Shown here: positions 11,781 to 24,835 of the stretch, piece by piece
Position numbering within the stretch: the first letter of the stretch is position 1
Layout of the letters: every line of letters starts with the position of its first letter
NCBI GenBank assembly: GCA_023053685.1
Contig: JALIGW010000002.1
Location: forward strand, 41,039,720-41,103,719
DNA: 64,000 nucleotides
Direction of reading: 5' to 3'
Source: Diadophis punctatus similis
Taxonomy: Eukaryota > Chordata > Lepidosauria > Squamata > Dipsadidae
Translations under genes and position numbers: made by a program
The notes under the pieces: model-generated
Seen by the model: only the letters and a program-made list of their open reading frames with translations
Database searches by the model: none
What the model was told of the DNA's origin: nothing

Positions 11781-12482
11781 GGTGCAGCCCATCCTTTGCC
11801 AGAAGTCCTTCATGTACATATTCATACTACCTGCCTTCCATTGAGGACCTGTATACTGCACGAGTCAAAAAGAGGGCTGTGAAAATATTTACTGACCCCT
11901 CGCATCCTGGACATAAATTGTTTCAACTCCTACCCTCCAAACGATACTATAGAGCAGTGTTTCCCAACCTTGGCAACTTGAAGATATCTGGACTTCAACT
12001 CCCAGAATTCCCCAGCCAGCGAATACTGGCTGGGGAATTCTGGGAGTTGAAGTCCAGATATCTTCAAGTTGCCAAGGTTGGGAAACACTACTATAGAGCA
12101 CTGCACACCAAGACAACTAGATACAAGAACAGTTTTTCCCCGAACGCCATCCTTCTGCTAAACAAATAGTTCCCTCACCACTGTCAAACTATTCACTAAG
12201 GCTGCATTACTATTACTATTAGTCTTCTCATCGTTCCTATCACCCACCTCTTCCCACTTATGACTGTATGACTGTAACTTGTTGCTTGTATCCTTATGAT
12301 TTATATTAATATTGATTGTTTCCTGATTGCTTATTTGTACCCTATGACAATCATTAAGTGTTGTACTTCATGGTTCTTGACAAATGTATCTTTTTTTAAT
12401 GTACATTGAGAGCTTATATACCAAAGACAAATTCCTTGTGTGTCCAATCACACTTGGCCAATAAAGAATTCTATTCTATTCT
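11781..12482 (+). pseudogene. CR1/L3 ('Snake1'-type) LINE 3' end, ORF2 C-terminus plus UTR
   Basis: Around an inserted foldback element, the frame reads YYLPSIEDLYTARVKKRA, HPGHKLFQLLPSKRYYRA and KNSFSPNAILLLNK before a stop near 12169. This is the conserved C-terminal end of this LINE. The UTR contains GACTGTATGACTGTAACTTG and ends GGCCAATAAAGAATTCTATT with a short (ATTCT)n tail. The 5' portion is missing, as usual for LINE copies. The identical UTR recurs at 14.1 kb with a much longer tail. Confidence 0.85.
11955..12090. mobile_element. Foldback hAT MITE, near-perfect 65-bp arms
   Basis: The two arms (11955-12019 and 12026-12090) match at all positions except the outermost base and are separated by 6 bases. 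Ends are CAGTGTTTCCC and GGGAAACACTA. A perfect 8-bp duplication CTATAGAG lies at 11947-11954 and 12091-12098. It interrupts the LINE coding sequence above, so it is younger than that copy. Confidence 0.95.
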
Positions 12483-13956
12483 ATCTGTATAACTTTCAAA
12501 AATAGATCGCACGATGAAGGAAAACCTCTACTTCTCTGCATTTTTTTTTTACAAATCTACATAGCTATATTCATTATGATCGGGGGGATCAGGAATACAT
12601 CTCCTAGTGTAGGGGTAATTTTAAGACTCTCTATATGACACCACCAATATATGTTCTACTTCTGAAATTGCTACAGCTGAACAGTTTTGTAGCAATAGGG
12701 CTTGAAAAGTTCCAGCTATCATGGAAGACTAGAAATAAACAGTCAATCACATCTAGTTATTTTTCCTCTCTTACCTAGCTATTTTTCCTTTCTGCCAAAA
12801 AACCCACATTTTTTCACAGCTCCTAATGCAATTTTGATTCATATGGTTTGCATCGCCATTATCCAAGATTATCCAATAGTTCAGAGCCATCTCTTTTACC
12901 TTCTGAAACAGTGAAAATAATATTTTATAGATAAAACATGCTTCTGATTATATATCATATAAATGTTCTTCATTCACCATATCAAGGACAATCCATCAAT
13001 ACTCAATCAAAATATTGTAATTTTTCCGCTGGTTTAACCCAAATGCCTTGAAAAAATATTGTATTATTTATTTTGGCATGTTAATATTAATATCTTGCTC
13101 TGAACAAAGGGTTTGGATACTAAATCAATTAATGACTGTTATCCGTCATTGAAATTATCAATGGCAGTTGATCTCATACAAAGAACAATATCATCTGCAT
13201 TCAAATAGCTTACTTGTCACATCTAATGTAGAGCACATAATTACAAATTATATGAGATGTATACACAAAATAATACTTCATTTTTACTTGAATTGGCATG
13301 CTAAACTAAATATTTTGAACATTAGCATTTGATACCTTTCATTTGTATTTAGATACAGTCTGGTTCTAAAGTTGTCCTTTTGTATGTATTTACAAAATTA
13401 TGTACATATTTATACAGATTAATGTTAGCAGGATAATGAGCATTTATAATCTTTCAGAGATATTTCTGATGTGCTTTGTTTATCATTACATTCGCGGGAA
13501 AATACTGAATTAGAACAATGCTGGGGGAAAAAAATCAAGAATTATCCATTGTGGAAAAGACAGTAGTCTACTGAATTCAATAAACCATTGTTGCAAAATT
13601 ATTTGTATACACATTTTTTAAAAAAAATATATACAATCATAACTAATATGTCTTATAAGAAAAATACCAGCTAATCTTTGATTCTCTTCATGGTATCTAT
13701 GTCACTTTGGTATTGCATAGTACTTTAATGAATGGTGACAGTTAAATTCCAACCTCTTCCAGACAACAGTTATCTATTTTCCTATCAGATCTTTGATAGT
13801 TGTCAAGCACAGCATCATTGTCTTGAGGAGTTAGATTAATTGATTTTTTTGTAATAAAACAAAATTTCAAAAATTATTATTCTGCTCTCATGCCTATACA
13901 GTATATCTTTTTTCTGATCAAACCCCTCATCCATTTCTAATAATACTTTAGGGCTG
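12483..13956. other. No gene seen, AT-rich
   Basis: Nothing recognisable beyond short A/T runs. Confidence 0.5.
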
Positions 13957-13957
13957 G

Positions 13958-14092
13958 GATGTCAAACTCGCGGCATCACATTGTCATCATGTGACGTATC
14001 GTAACATTTTTCCCTTTGCTAAACCGCGGGTGGGGGTGGCCAACACGTGAAGCATCCAGCCCGCGGGCCACGAGTTTGACACTCCTTCTTAG
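13958..14092. mobile_element. GTCAAACTCGCG-type hAT MITE
   Basis: Starts GGATGTCAAACTCGCGG and ends GAGTTTGACACTCC, matching the copies at 28.5 and 36.4 kb. The flanks CTTTAGGG and CTTAGGGT suggest a decayed 8-bp duplication. Confidence 0.75.
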
Positions 14093-14124
14093 GGTGTTGG
14101 GCATCACTAACTCTAAAAAATTTT

Positions 14125-14333
14125 TTCACCCATCTCCTCCCACTTATGACTGTATGACTGTAACTTGTTGCTTGTATCCTTACGATTTATATTCATATTG
14201 ATTGTTTCCTGATTGCTTACTTGAACCCTATGACAACCATTCTTGACAAATGTGTCTTTTCTTTTATGTACACTGAGAGCATATGTACCAAAGACAAATT
14301 CCTTGTGTGTCCAATCACACTTGGCCAATAAAG
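14125..14333 (+). mobile_element. CR1/L3 ('Snake1'-type) LINE 3' UTR fragment
   Basis: Nearly the same as the UTR of the copy ending at 12482, including CACTTATGACTGTATGACTG and CACACTTGGCCAATAAAG. No coding part remains. Confidence 0.88.
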
Positions 14334-14431
14334 AATTCTATTCTATTCTATTCTATTCTATTCTATTCTATTCTATTCTATTCTATTCTATTCTATTCTA
14401 TTCTATTCTATTCTATTCTATTCTATTCTAT
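14334..14431 (+). repeat. (ATTCT)n pentanucleotide microsatellite at LINE tail
   Basis: About 19-20 uninterrupted TTCTA units grow directly out of the LINE 3' end. The sister copy has only two to three units. Confidence 0.97.
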
Positions 14432-14536
14432 TTATCATGTCTGTCCATTCTCTCAAAAACACATTTAATAGCAGCTTAACAGTTAGAACCAAACTTTATG
14501 ATCCATTTGCTTTCTTCCACTTAAAATTACCTTTAC

Positions 14537-14561
14537 ACACACACACACACACACTCCATTA

Positions 14562-14620
<59 letters not shown>
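14537..14620 (+). repeat. (CA)n then (TG)n hairpin microsatellite
   Basis: About 8 CA units, a 13-base gap (TCCATTAAGTTTG-like), then about 27 TG units. The two halves are complementary and can pair with each other. Confidence 0.95.
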
Positions 14621-14622
<2 letters not shown>

Positions 14623-16960
14623 TCACTCCCTGAAAGTGAGAATCATGATTTGTATACATCAATGTGTTTGACTGTAATATAAACACTTTATTAATGACTG
14701 CCAAGGCTGAAACTAGTTTAGGGATGGCAAAGAAGGTTGCTCCATCAAAGTCACATTTACTCCTTCAGAGAAGAACTATAAAACAATGTGGCACCTTGCT
14801 TTTAAACAATGGAGCAGAACAGCCACATTATTTGACTAGTTAATGGGCCTTTAAGCATGTAATACACAAGTGTCAAAACTCCTGTCATTGTACCAGAATT
14901 TCTCATTGAGGCAAACAGCCCTACCCAGATCTTAATCAAGGTGCAATGACGCATCCTCAATTCATTGCAACACACCTTCAGGTGGCAAAAACACTGCTAA
15001 TGCAAGGAGCCTAAGTTGTACTGTAATTTTAAATCTAGGAAGAGTGTAGGATTAGATAATGCTAACTTTATTTTCAAGAATGTCCCATTTTATGTTTTAT
15101 GTTAAATTTGTACAACTGTCTAAACCTTTCTGTCTAAGTCTGAATTTTTCAAATTTTCCTAATTGCCAGTTAAACTAACATAAAAGATGCTTATACTGTA
15201 GCTTATTCAATGGATCAGAAAAGAAATATTGAGTTGTCACTTCAAAGCTGTTTGCTGCAAGTTTGCGGGTGACATCCAACATGACACAGCAATTCAAATA
15301 AACACCTTAGAAATTTTAATAGAGCTGGTAAATTATTCAAATATCTTATCCTTGCAATATACACAATGACTATATTCTATGAACCATCAGGAGAGAAGCT
15401 ATAGTTCAATAGCAGGACACATGCTTTTCATGCAAATACCCCAGGTTCATTTTGGACTACTATCTGAAGCATTGGAGAGTTATGTCAATCAATCTAGACC
15501 AGGGATGAATACATTTTTCAGGATGATTGATACACTGCCACTGAAAGGTCTGCTGGGGTTTTCACTCTCAAAAACAATGCAGCCAGCATGAAGAAGGGAG
15601 GGCAGCACAAAATTCCATTTGATTTTCAATTAAAATGCAATTGCATTATTTATAGATCATTAATAACATTATATCAGCCTTGGGTGCTAGAGGTGATGAG
15701 GGAAAGGAAGCAAATGGCAAAACAAGTGTCATGACATCATATATACGTGCACAAGAGGAAAGAAATCACATTTGTGATGTTGCAATGCTGGTTTTGTCAT
15801 TGCGATGAAAAAGTCAGATTCATAGGAATCTCTGTTTTTAGCTATTTCTGTTTGGAGCCATGGAGCCATTCAAAGCACATAATATAAATTCTTCCCCTGG
15901 TCCTATGCAATTAAATTGGAAACATAGTCATTAAGATTTTTTTTAAAGTCAGTCAAGGTAAATGCATATTAAATTAAGGAATGTGATTTCTCCATATGCT
16001 GCAATATGCAGATATGACAACAATACAAATGAAGTATGTTTCCAGTAATCAGAGATTTACTTTGGTAAATCTGTTCAGATTCAGTTTAAGCAGGCTGATG
16101 ATTCAGATCAAGATAATGTGACATTATCCATGACAGACATCGAGCAAACCAAATCCTTCGTCAAAAACACATTTGCATTAAAGACAGCATCCGTGACTAT
16201 ATCAGTTATATTTTATTTAATTAGCCATCTAAGTGAGTCATGGAAAACTCATTAAAATTTCCATTAAGCTCATTAAGCATTTAAGTATGAATAGTTAAAG
16301 ATCAGATATATACTGTTCTTTCCTATGAGAAATATGTCCATTTGCATAGTATTAATAAGTGGAAATACTGAAATCATGTTGGTTTTCAAAGCTCACATCA
16401 GTTAAAATTATATACATATACATATATACATATATTGTACATATGCATACCTATATATGCACTTTCTCTGTTCTAAGAGAAAAAGATTCTAATTGATTTC
16501 TAATTGTCAAACAATTTTAAAGCTTGTTTTTCTAATAACAGGGCAGTGACCAGTGAAAACATCTGGGAGTACTTTAACCTAATTTAATTTTCTTTGGTTG
16601 TTCTAATTCCCAGGCAATTAGAAAATGGTAGCTGCTTTTATAATGAAAAGCAACAGCATCATTTGCAAACTGTGACTATCCTAACTTTTGAATTATTTTT
16701 CTTCTTAAAGCCAAAGACTAATTAATTTTCAACTCTTGAAAGTAATGAACTTGACCTTAAAAAGAAGTATCTACCTCTGATTAGCCCTCTTGCTTACTGT
16801 TTGAAATTTAGTGCTGGTTTGGTGAAGGACACTCAAGTAAAGTCGTTCAAAAAGTAAAAGAAAAACAGAAAAAGAAAAAAAAGATACAAAGAAGTGGCTT
16901 CTGATCTTCTGTACAGCAGTTAGAAGTGAAATTAAAAATTATAAAATTATAAATTTACCT
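14621..16960. other. No gene seen, AT-rich
   Basis: A small TATACA-rich patch lies near 16405-16460. No exon-like frame with known family, RNA gene or repeat recognised. Confidence 0.5.
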
Positions 16961-17001
16961 TTTATTTATTTATTTATTTATTTATTTATCTATCTATCTA
17001 T

Positions 17002-17060
<59 letters not shown>

Positions 17061-17062
17061 TT
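16961..17062 (+). repeat. (TTTA)n tail of L2 LINE
   Basis: TTTA units with a short TCTA interruption near 16988. On the minus strand this is a (TAAA)n tail at the 3' end of the L2 element. Confidence 0.95.
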
Positions 17063-17248
17063 TTGTTATTCTTATATGCCGCCCAACTCCCAAAGGACTC
17101 AGGGCGGCGTACAACATAAGAGATACAAGAATAAACAAAATTCCAAAAAATTTAAAAACAGTACAAAATTAAAAAAAAACAATATAAAAGCAACAACAAC
17201 ATCCATCCATTCAACCACATACATACTTGGGGGGTAAGCTCGAATGGG

Positions 17249-18463
17249 TTAAGCTGTCCCCCCCACCTGCAGGAAGAGCCATGTCTTAACGGCCTTTCGG
17301 AAGGCCAGCAGAGTGGGGATGGTTCGGGTCTCCAGGGGGAGTTGGTTCCAGAGCACGGGGCCAGCCACAGAGAAGGCCCTCCCCCTGGGGCCTGCCAGCC
17401 AGCATTGCTTGGCCGACGGGACCCGGAGGAGGCCAACTCTGTGGGCCCTAACCGGTCGGAGGGAAGTATGAGGCAGAATGCGGTCCCGGAGATATCCTGG
17501 TCCTAAGCCATGAAGGGCTTTAAAGATGGTGATCAACACCTTGAATTGGACCCGGAGACCGATGGGCAACCAATGCAGCTGGCGGATAATCGGTGTCACG
17601 TGGGTGTACCTCGGCACACCCACCACAGCACGCGCAGCCGCATTTTGCACCAACTGAAGTCTCCGGATACTCTTCAAGGGTAGCCCCATGTAGAGCGCAT
17701 TGCAGTAGTCCAAACGCGAGGTGACAAGGGCATGAGTGACCGTGAGTAAAGCCTCCTTCTCCAGATATGGCCGCAGCTGGTGCACCAGGCGAACCTGTGC
17801 AAAGGCCCCCCTAGCCACAGCAGAAAGGTGATGATCTAATTTTAGCTGTGGATCTAGGAGGACCCCCAAGTTGCGGACCTGGTCTGAGGGAGTCAGTTTC
17901 GCACCCTCGAAGACCAAGGAGGGACAGTTATCATAGTCCTTAGGAGGCAATATCCACAGCCACTCGGTCTTGTCGGGATTAAGTCTGAGTCTGTTCCTCC
18001 CCATCCAGATCTTAACGTCGTCCAGGCATCGGCACATTACAACAACTGCCTCCCTGAAGTCAGACGGGGTGGTGATGTACAGCTGGGTGTCGTCAGCGTA
18101 CTGATGGAAACACACCCCATGCCTGCGGATGATCTCACCCAACGGTTTCATGTAGATGTTAAACAGGATGGGCGAGAGAACCAACCCCTGGGGCACCCCA
18201 CATAGTAGGGGCCTGGGGGACGATCTCTGCCCTCCTGCCAACACCGACTGCATCCGATCGGCGAGATAAGAGGAGAACCACCGCAAAACGGTGCCTCCCA
18301 CTCCCAACTCACCGAGCCGATGCAGAAGGATACCATGGTCGATGGTATCAAAAGCCGCTGAGAGGTCAAGTAGCACCAGGATGGAGGAGTTCCCCCCATC
18401 CCGGGCCCACCAGAGATCATCCATCAGAGCGACCAAGGCAGTTTCTGTACTGTAGCCGCGCCT
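17249..18463 (-). pseudogene. L2 reverse transcriptase and C-terminal domain
   Basis: The 395-residue open part keeps the RT catalytic residues: DLSAAFD (Asp near 24) and QYADDTQLY (Asp-Asp near 115-116). CGVPQGLVLSP differs from the usual GSVLGP. The C-terminal half has LDYCNALYMGLPLKSIRRLQ and the HVTPIIRQLHWLPI block typical of L2/CR1 proteins, and ends in LFLQVGGTA at a natural stop. Upstream, the expected GF-RRGYSTETAL junction is disturbed by a missing base near 18463, which separates it from the preceding frame. Confidence 0.9.
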
Positions 18464-19509
18464 GAACCCGACTGATAAGGATCTAGATGATCTGTTTCAT
18501 CCAGGAGCTGCAGAAGCTGGGTCACCACCACCTTCTCTACAACTTTACCTAGAAAAGGTAAGTTGGAGACTGGACAGTAGTTTTTCAAATCGGCTGGATC
18601 CAGGGAAGGCTTCTTCAGGAGGGGTCACACCACCGCAGCTTTTAAGGACTGCGGTACGGATCCCTCTCGCAAAGAAGCGGTGATCACCGCCTGGATCCAG
18701 CCGCGTGCCACCTCCCTGCTGGCTGAGACCAGCCAGGAGGGGCACGGGTCCAATAAACAGGTGGAGGTACCCATCGCTCCCATAGCCCTGTCCACATCCT
18801 CAGGAGAAACAGGCCCAAACTCTTCCCATAATGGTGGACTAAGACTCGCCCCTGTCAACTCTATGGACTCTGCTATGCCGGAGTCCAAATTTGACCGAAT
18901 CTGAGCGACTTTATCCGACAGAAACTCAGCGAATTCCTCAGCTCTGCCTTGTAAGTGTTCCTCGCTCCCCCCTTTTGCAAGGAGGGAGCGAGTCACCCTA
19001 AACAAGGCGGCTGGACGAGAATCTGCGGATGCAATAAGAGCGGAAAGATAAGATCGTCTTGCCGCCCTTATCGCCACTAAATAAGATCTGATGTAAATTC
19101 TTAATAGTGTACGGTCAGACTCGGTCTTTTTGGCCCTCCAGCGGCGCTCCAGACGTCTCTTCTGGCGTTTCATCTCCCGGAGCTCCTCGGTAAACCAGGG
19201 AGCTTTCCGGGATCCACTGCCACGGAGAGGTCGCTTAGGCGCAATTCGGTCTAACGCCCCTGATGCTGCGGTGTTCCAAGCATCCACCAGAGAGTCAGCC
19301 GAGTTGTGTACCAGGGTTTCAGGTATTTCCCCAAGCTCCCTCTGGAATCCTTCTGGCTCCATTAGGCGCCTGGGGCGGAACCACCTAGTCGGTCCCGCCT
19401 CCCTGCGGGGGAGGAGTGGGGTTGTGAAATCCAGCCTCAGAAGGAAATGATCTGACCATGACAGTGGGGTGGTGACTATATCCCTTATCTTCAGATCATC
19501 TCTCCACTG
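18464..19509 (-). pseudogene. L2 linker and RT N-terminal part with in-frame stop
   Basis: One frame from QWRDDLKIRDIV through MEPEGFQREL and KAPWFTEELREMKRQKRRL to SLKAAVV. A TGA at 18625-18627 probably replaces an Arg CGA. The same frame then continues PLLKKPSLDPADLKNY and LPFLGKVVEKVV, the first RT blocks. The single C-to-T change fits CpG decay. Confidence 0.85.
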
Positions 19510-20317
19510 CCCCGAGACAAAACACTAGGTCAAGTGTGTGACCACCCTCATGGGTCGGACCCTGAATTACTTGGGTTAGGTCCATGGTTGTCATGGAATC
19601 CATGAACTCCTGAGCTGCCCCAGAGGTTTTGCCGGCAGATGGCAGGTTAAAGTCCCCCAGCACCATAAGCCTGGGGAACTCAACCGCCAAGCCGGCTACT
19701 GCCTCAAGCAGCTCAGGCAGGGCCTTACTTACGCAGCTGGGAGGCAGGTACGTTAAGAAAAGGCCCACCTGAACCCCTAAGTCCAACTTCAGAAGGAGTG
19801 TCTCACACCCAACAATCTCCGGGGCAGGGATCCTACGAGGATGCAGATTTCCATGCGTTATAATTGCCACTCCTCCCCCCCTTCCCTGGGGTCGGGAATG
19901 ATGCTGCACCGAGAAACCAGCTGGGCATATCTCAGAGAGGGCTACTCCCCCCTCCTGCCCTAGCCAGGTCTCGGTAACACACACCAGGTCTGCCCCCTCC
20001 TCTGTGATTAGATCACGTATCAGGGGGGCTTTGTTGATAATTGACCTGGCGTTAAGCAGCAGCATCCTGAGCCCAGGGCCCTGAAAACTCTGGTTGCCAG
20101 GTGTCCGGGTTGAGCAAGATGGAACCGGATCAGAGGGGCCGGAACAAGGGATCGCTTGTATACAGCGAGGTCTTATTCCCCGAGAGCGGCCCTCCCCTCT
20201 GCTCCTGCAATATCTGCCTCTTCCCATTATGACCGAGATGTTCCGGCTCTCACCCCCATCAGAGACCCCCTCCCCCTCCCTGCTGCCCCCCCCCTTCCTG
20301 CAGGCCATACATACCAT
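19510..20317 (-). pseudogene. L2 apurinic/apyrimidinic endonuclease domain
   Basis: Endonuclease motifs appear in order: LLLNARSIINK (Asn near 89), VTETWL (Glu 116), GRGGGVAII, LGDFN (Asp 222, Asn 224) and GGHTLDLVF (His 260, Asp 263). All main catalytic residues are kept. The domain nicks the target for target-primed reverse transcription. The frame leaves the downstream linker through a one-base deletion near 19510. The N-terminal 80 residues are Gly/Arg-rich and may be UTR rather than protein; the true start is unclear. Confidence 0.88.
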
Positions 20318-20319
20318 TC

Positions 20320-21300
20320 TCTCCAGCCAGGATAATTTCGTTCCGTCCTCCCCCGCTTCTGTTAGTACACTCGGCGGGTGGGGGTGGACATTCAGACCCC
20401 GGCTCTACCATTATCAATGATCATGCAGCACATACATATCTATCTCACTCATCCACAAACCACACACTCAAATCACAATCACACTTCAAAGAGGGGGGGG
20501 GAATAAATTAAAGTAGGATTAAGGGTTAAGGCGGGAGGCAAGTCTTCCATATAAAAAGGTGCATGCTAGGAGAGCAAGTCCTGCGCATCTCCTCAGCTTT
20601 CCAGGATATTCTAAAGTCTGGGAAAGAGGAAAACCTCCCTTCTTCCAGTCGTCTTGAGGGAACAAAAGTTCCTATCCCCATAGTCTGCAATTGTCCTCCA
20701 GTCCAGAACGGGTTCCACATTGTCAACACAGTTGCTGGTTCGTTTACCCAAGACTAGCAATGGGGGGGGCAAACCATAGAAAGGCCTGCACTGTTGATTC
20801 ACGGCAGGCACCTCCCCCCCCCATGGTGGCCCGTCCCCAGAAAGATCAGATGATAATCAATAATTCCTTCAGGGGTTTCTAGTTCTTTCAGCCTACCAGA
20901 CAAAGAGGCAGCAGTGGCCGGGGTTCCAAAGATCTATAGCTTGGGGGACGCTGATCCTTAGTCCATTCTAGTATTCAAAGCAGAACCACTCAAAATGGCC
21001 CCGGCTGATTTACAAACAGTAGCCCGTCTTCGTCCCCAGCCAAGGGGGAGGAGAAAGATCACTCCAAGAGGTGGGCTTACCGCCGTAAATCTTCACAGCA
21101 AAAGTGGTGGATTTGGAGTAGATGGCAAAACGCAGGAGGCTCAAAAGTTACAGAAACTGAGGAGGCAGACAGAGCAACAAAGAGGGATGGCGAGGCTCTC
21201 AGCCGCCGATGATCGGGCGCGCCGTCCGAGCTCGCCGTTGCCTCTTCGGGATGGTCTCAATCTCCCAGGAGTCTATTTCAGGCACAGCACAGTAAGATGA
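20320..21300 (-). promoter_or_regulatory. GC-rich 5' UTR/promoter region of L2 element
   Basis: A markedly GC-rich stretch directly upstream of the endonuclease frame on the minus strand, with no other family signature. LINE 5' UTRs usually hold an internal promoter; that role here is inference. The outer limit is set where composition drops near 21300. Confidence 0.5.
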
Positions 21301-22753
21301 TTCGGGTCAGCAGATTCAGCAGATTCAGCAGAGTATTTCCAGCGCCTTCTGCTGTTGTAATCTATGGTTACAACATGACTCCACCATGTCTTGCTCTGGT
21401 AAAGTTGGCTCACTGGGAATACTTCAGTTTTATTTATTACAAAAAGAAGCAGGAGGTGGAAAAAAGAATGACAAGGAAAAAAAGTTTTGCTTGGGAAAAT
21501 TGAAAAGAGGAAAAGTAATTTATGAGAGTCCTAGATTTTAGAGATTCTTCTACATTTATTTGAAAACTTCAAGAAATATTACAGTAATCTTTTTCAACTT
21601 GATACCCATGCAACAATGTAGCTTGAAATTTTGTGAATTTTGACCCAATGCATCTAAAGGGCAGAAGTCTGAGAAATGTTAACAGATGTTCAAAGGCATA
21701 GGACTCAAGAGGAGTAAGGATTTGAAATGACAATAAACTTGGATGATGCAGACTTTATGTGATTTCTTTGTTTTTCTTTTATGTAGCCATGGAAAGCTGG
21801 CTGGTGTCTCAATATATCATTATAAATCTTGGATGGACAATATCTGTTGGGCATCAAGCCATACTATATCCTTGCCTAACTGAGGAATGGAACTGTCACA
21901 ACCTTCTAGGTACTTTAATCGGTTGCTGATGTACTGCACTGAACTATGGTACATCATGATTCACTGAAAAGCTTAGATTCAGGCTAATGTACCGTATGGT
22001 TGGATCCCATTGTTATTAGTGAAGATGTATCATATTCAAAGTGCTAGAAATGTCTTCTCTTAGGCCAATCATCTCTTCCTCTTCCTCTTATTCCACTGAT
22101 ATGATATGAAAAAAAGTACAAATCTGATAGGAGGATTGCAAAGGATTATCAATGCTTGCATTTGCCTAACCAGAGTGACATTGTTTGTGCTTGACAGAGC
22201 CTGACACGTTAGATTCTTTACTGTTAGTTGATTTAACTTTTCAAAAGGCATTTTAAGCTGCTGTATAAGATCAAATGCCAGTCCTAATGAATTAGTGATG
22301 AAGTGGTTGGTACAGTAACTTATTCAGAGACTCACACATTAATATTCAGATATGAGATTAGATTCTTAAAGTTTGAAGAAAGCATGATTTTCCCCCCCCA
22401 TTCTTGCTCCAAAGTTGAGTTTCAAGGTTATCAAAGTTGGCATTTCTCATCCTGCTTGGTCCTTTTTTTATATTCCTTACCATACTAAATTCTATTATTT
22501 TTGTATTGTCTGAATGCTTTAGGAGGTACTTTAAGGGCCTTGGTTGAAGAAATATATTATACATGATTAATATTAGCATTTGTAGAAGTGGAATATTGAT
22601 AGCTCTGGCTAAATGCCAGAAGATCAGAGAATCTATCTTACCTTGACTTCTTTATAAAGCTCTATCAATCAATGCATTTGAATCCTGACCTGAATTCTGG
22701 TAACAGGTCTAAATTTTAGTGATATTTCCTTTTTTTAAAAAATCAACACATAG
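21301..22753. other. No gene seen, AT-rich
   Basis: A small triplicated AGCAGATTC-like repeat is present at 21306-21335. Otherwise nothing recognised. Confidence 0.45.
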
Positions 22754-24254
<1,501 letters not shown>

Positions 24255-24480
24255 CATTCCACATTGCAGAGTAGTGTGGTGGCCTAGAGGTGAAAACTCT
24301 TGTCTCCTACTCGTAAGGTTTGAGAGTTCAATCCTAGGCAAATATTTCTCTATCAGGGAGTAGAGAGAAAATATCTGCTGCAAATTCTGTGTAGGCATCA
24401 GGAAAGTATCCAGTCGGTAAATGCTCAGCTTCATTCAGTCACCCTGACTCACCTTGATTACAGGGTCATAAAAAGAGTCA
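24255..24480 (+). mobile_element. tRNA-derived SINE (GTGGCCTAGAGG head)
   Basis: The head GTGGCCTAGAGGTGAAAAC resembles a polymerase III A box and GAGTTCAATCCTAG a B box. The body contains GGCATCAGGAAAGTATCCAG and TCATTCAGTCACC, and the end ACAGGGTCATAAAA. A head-only copy sits near 40.02 kb. It is a SINE, not a tRNA gene, because no acceptor stem closes. Confidence 0.75.
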
Positions 24481-24749
24481 TTCTACATCACATTCATTTC
24501 CCCCCATTCTTAGGAGACTAAAAAAATGTACTGGAATTAATTTACACCTTTCTGCATATTAAAAATAGGTCTGTACCTTTGGCAATGCAATTGCAATTGG
24601 CAAAAGCAACCCTTCTACTAGACTCCCAGCACCAATGTTTGGTGTGCATGCACACATGCCTAGAAGACTTCATAGTAGCTGCATTGAATGTATAAGATGC
24701 TGAGGTTGTTAGGTGATTTATGGGGCAGATTCAAAATATTCTTTCTCTG

Positions 24750-24835
24750 GTAGGCTGACTTTATAAACCACTTAGAGAGGGCTGTAAAAAGCTTTGTGAA
24801 GCGGTATATAAGTCTAAATGCTATTGCTATTACTA
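24750..24835 (+). mobile_element. SINE 3' fragment with (GCTATT)n tail
   Basis: ACCACTTAGAGAGGGCTGTA and GCGGTATATAAGTCTAAATG lead to a short GCTATT tail. It is the same family as the minus-strand copies at 9.64 and 45.3 kb. Confidence 0.8.

Larger units (their letters stand above)
17063..21300 (-). mobile_element. Near full-length L2-type LINE
   Basis: On the minus strand, in order: a GC-rich 5' UTR (about 20320-21300), an apurinic endonuclease domain, a basic linker, the reverse transcriptase, a C-terminal domain, a 3' UTR ending in GCCGCCCTGAGTCC and GGCGGCATATAAG, and the (TAAA)n tail. The 5' boundary is approximate. Coding is broken by one stop (18625-18627) and two single-base frameshifts (about 19510 and 18463), so it cannot make a full protein. 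L2 is assigned from the DLSAAFDTIDH and YADDTQLY motifs and the C-terminal LDYCNALYMGLP block. Confidence 0.92.

Noticed and set aside
24255..24340. Possible tRNA gene
   Set aside because: A- and B-box-like motifs exist, but there is no closing acceptor stem and a SINE body follows; the same head recurs at 40.02 kb.
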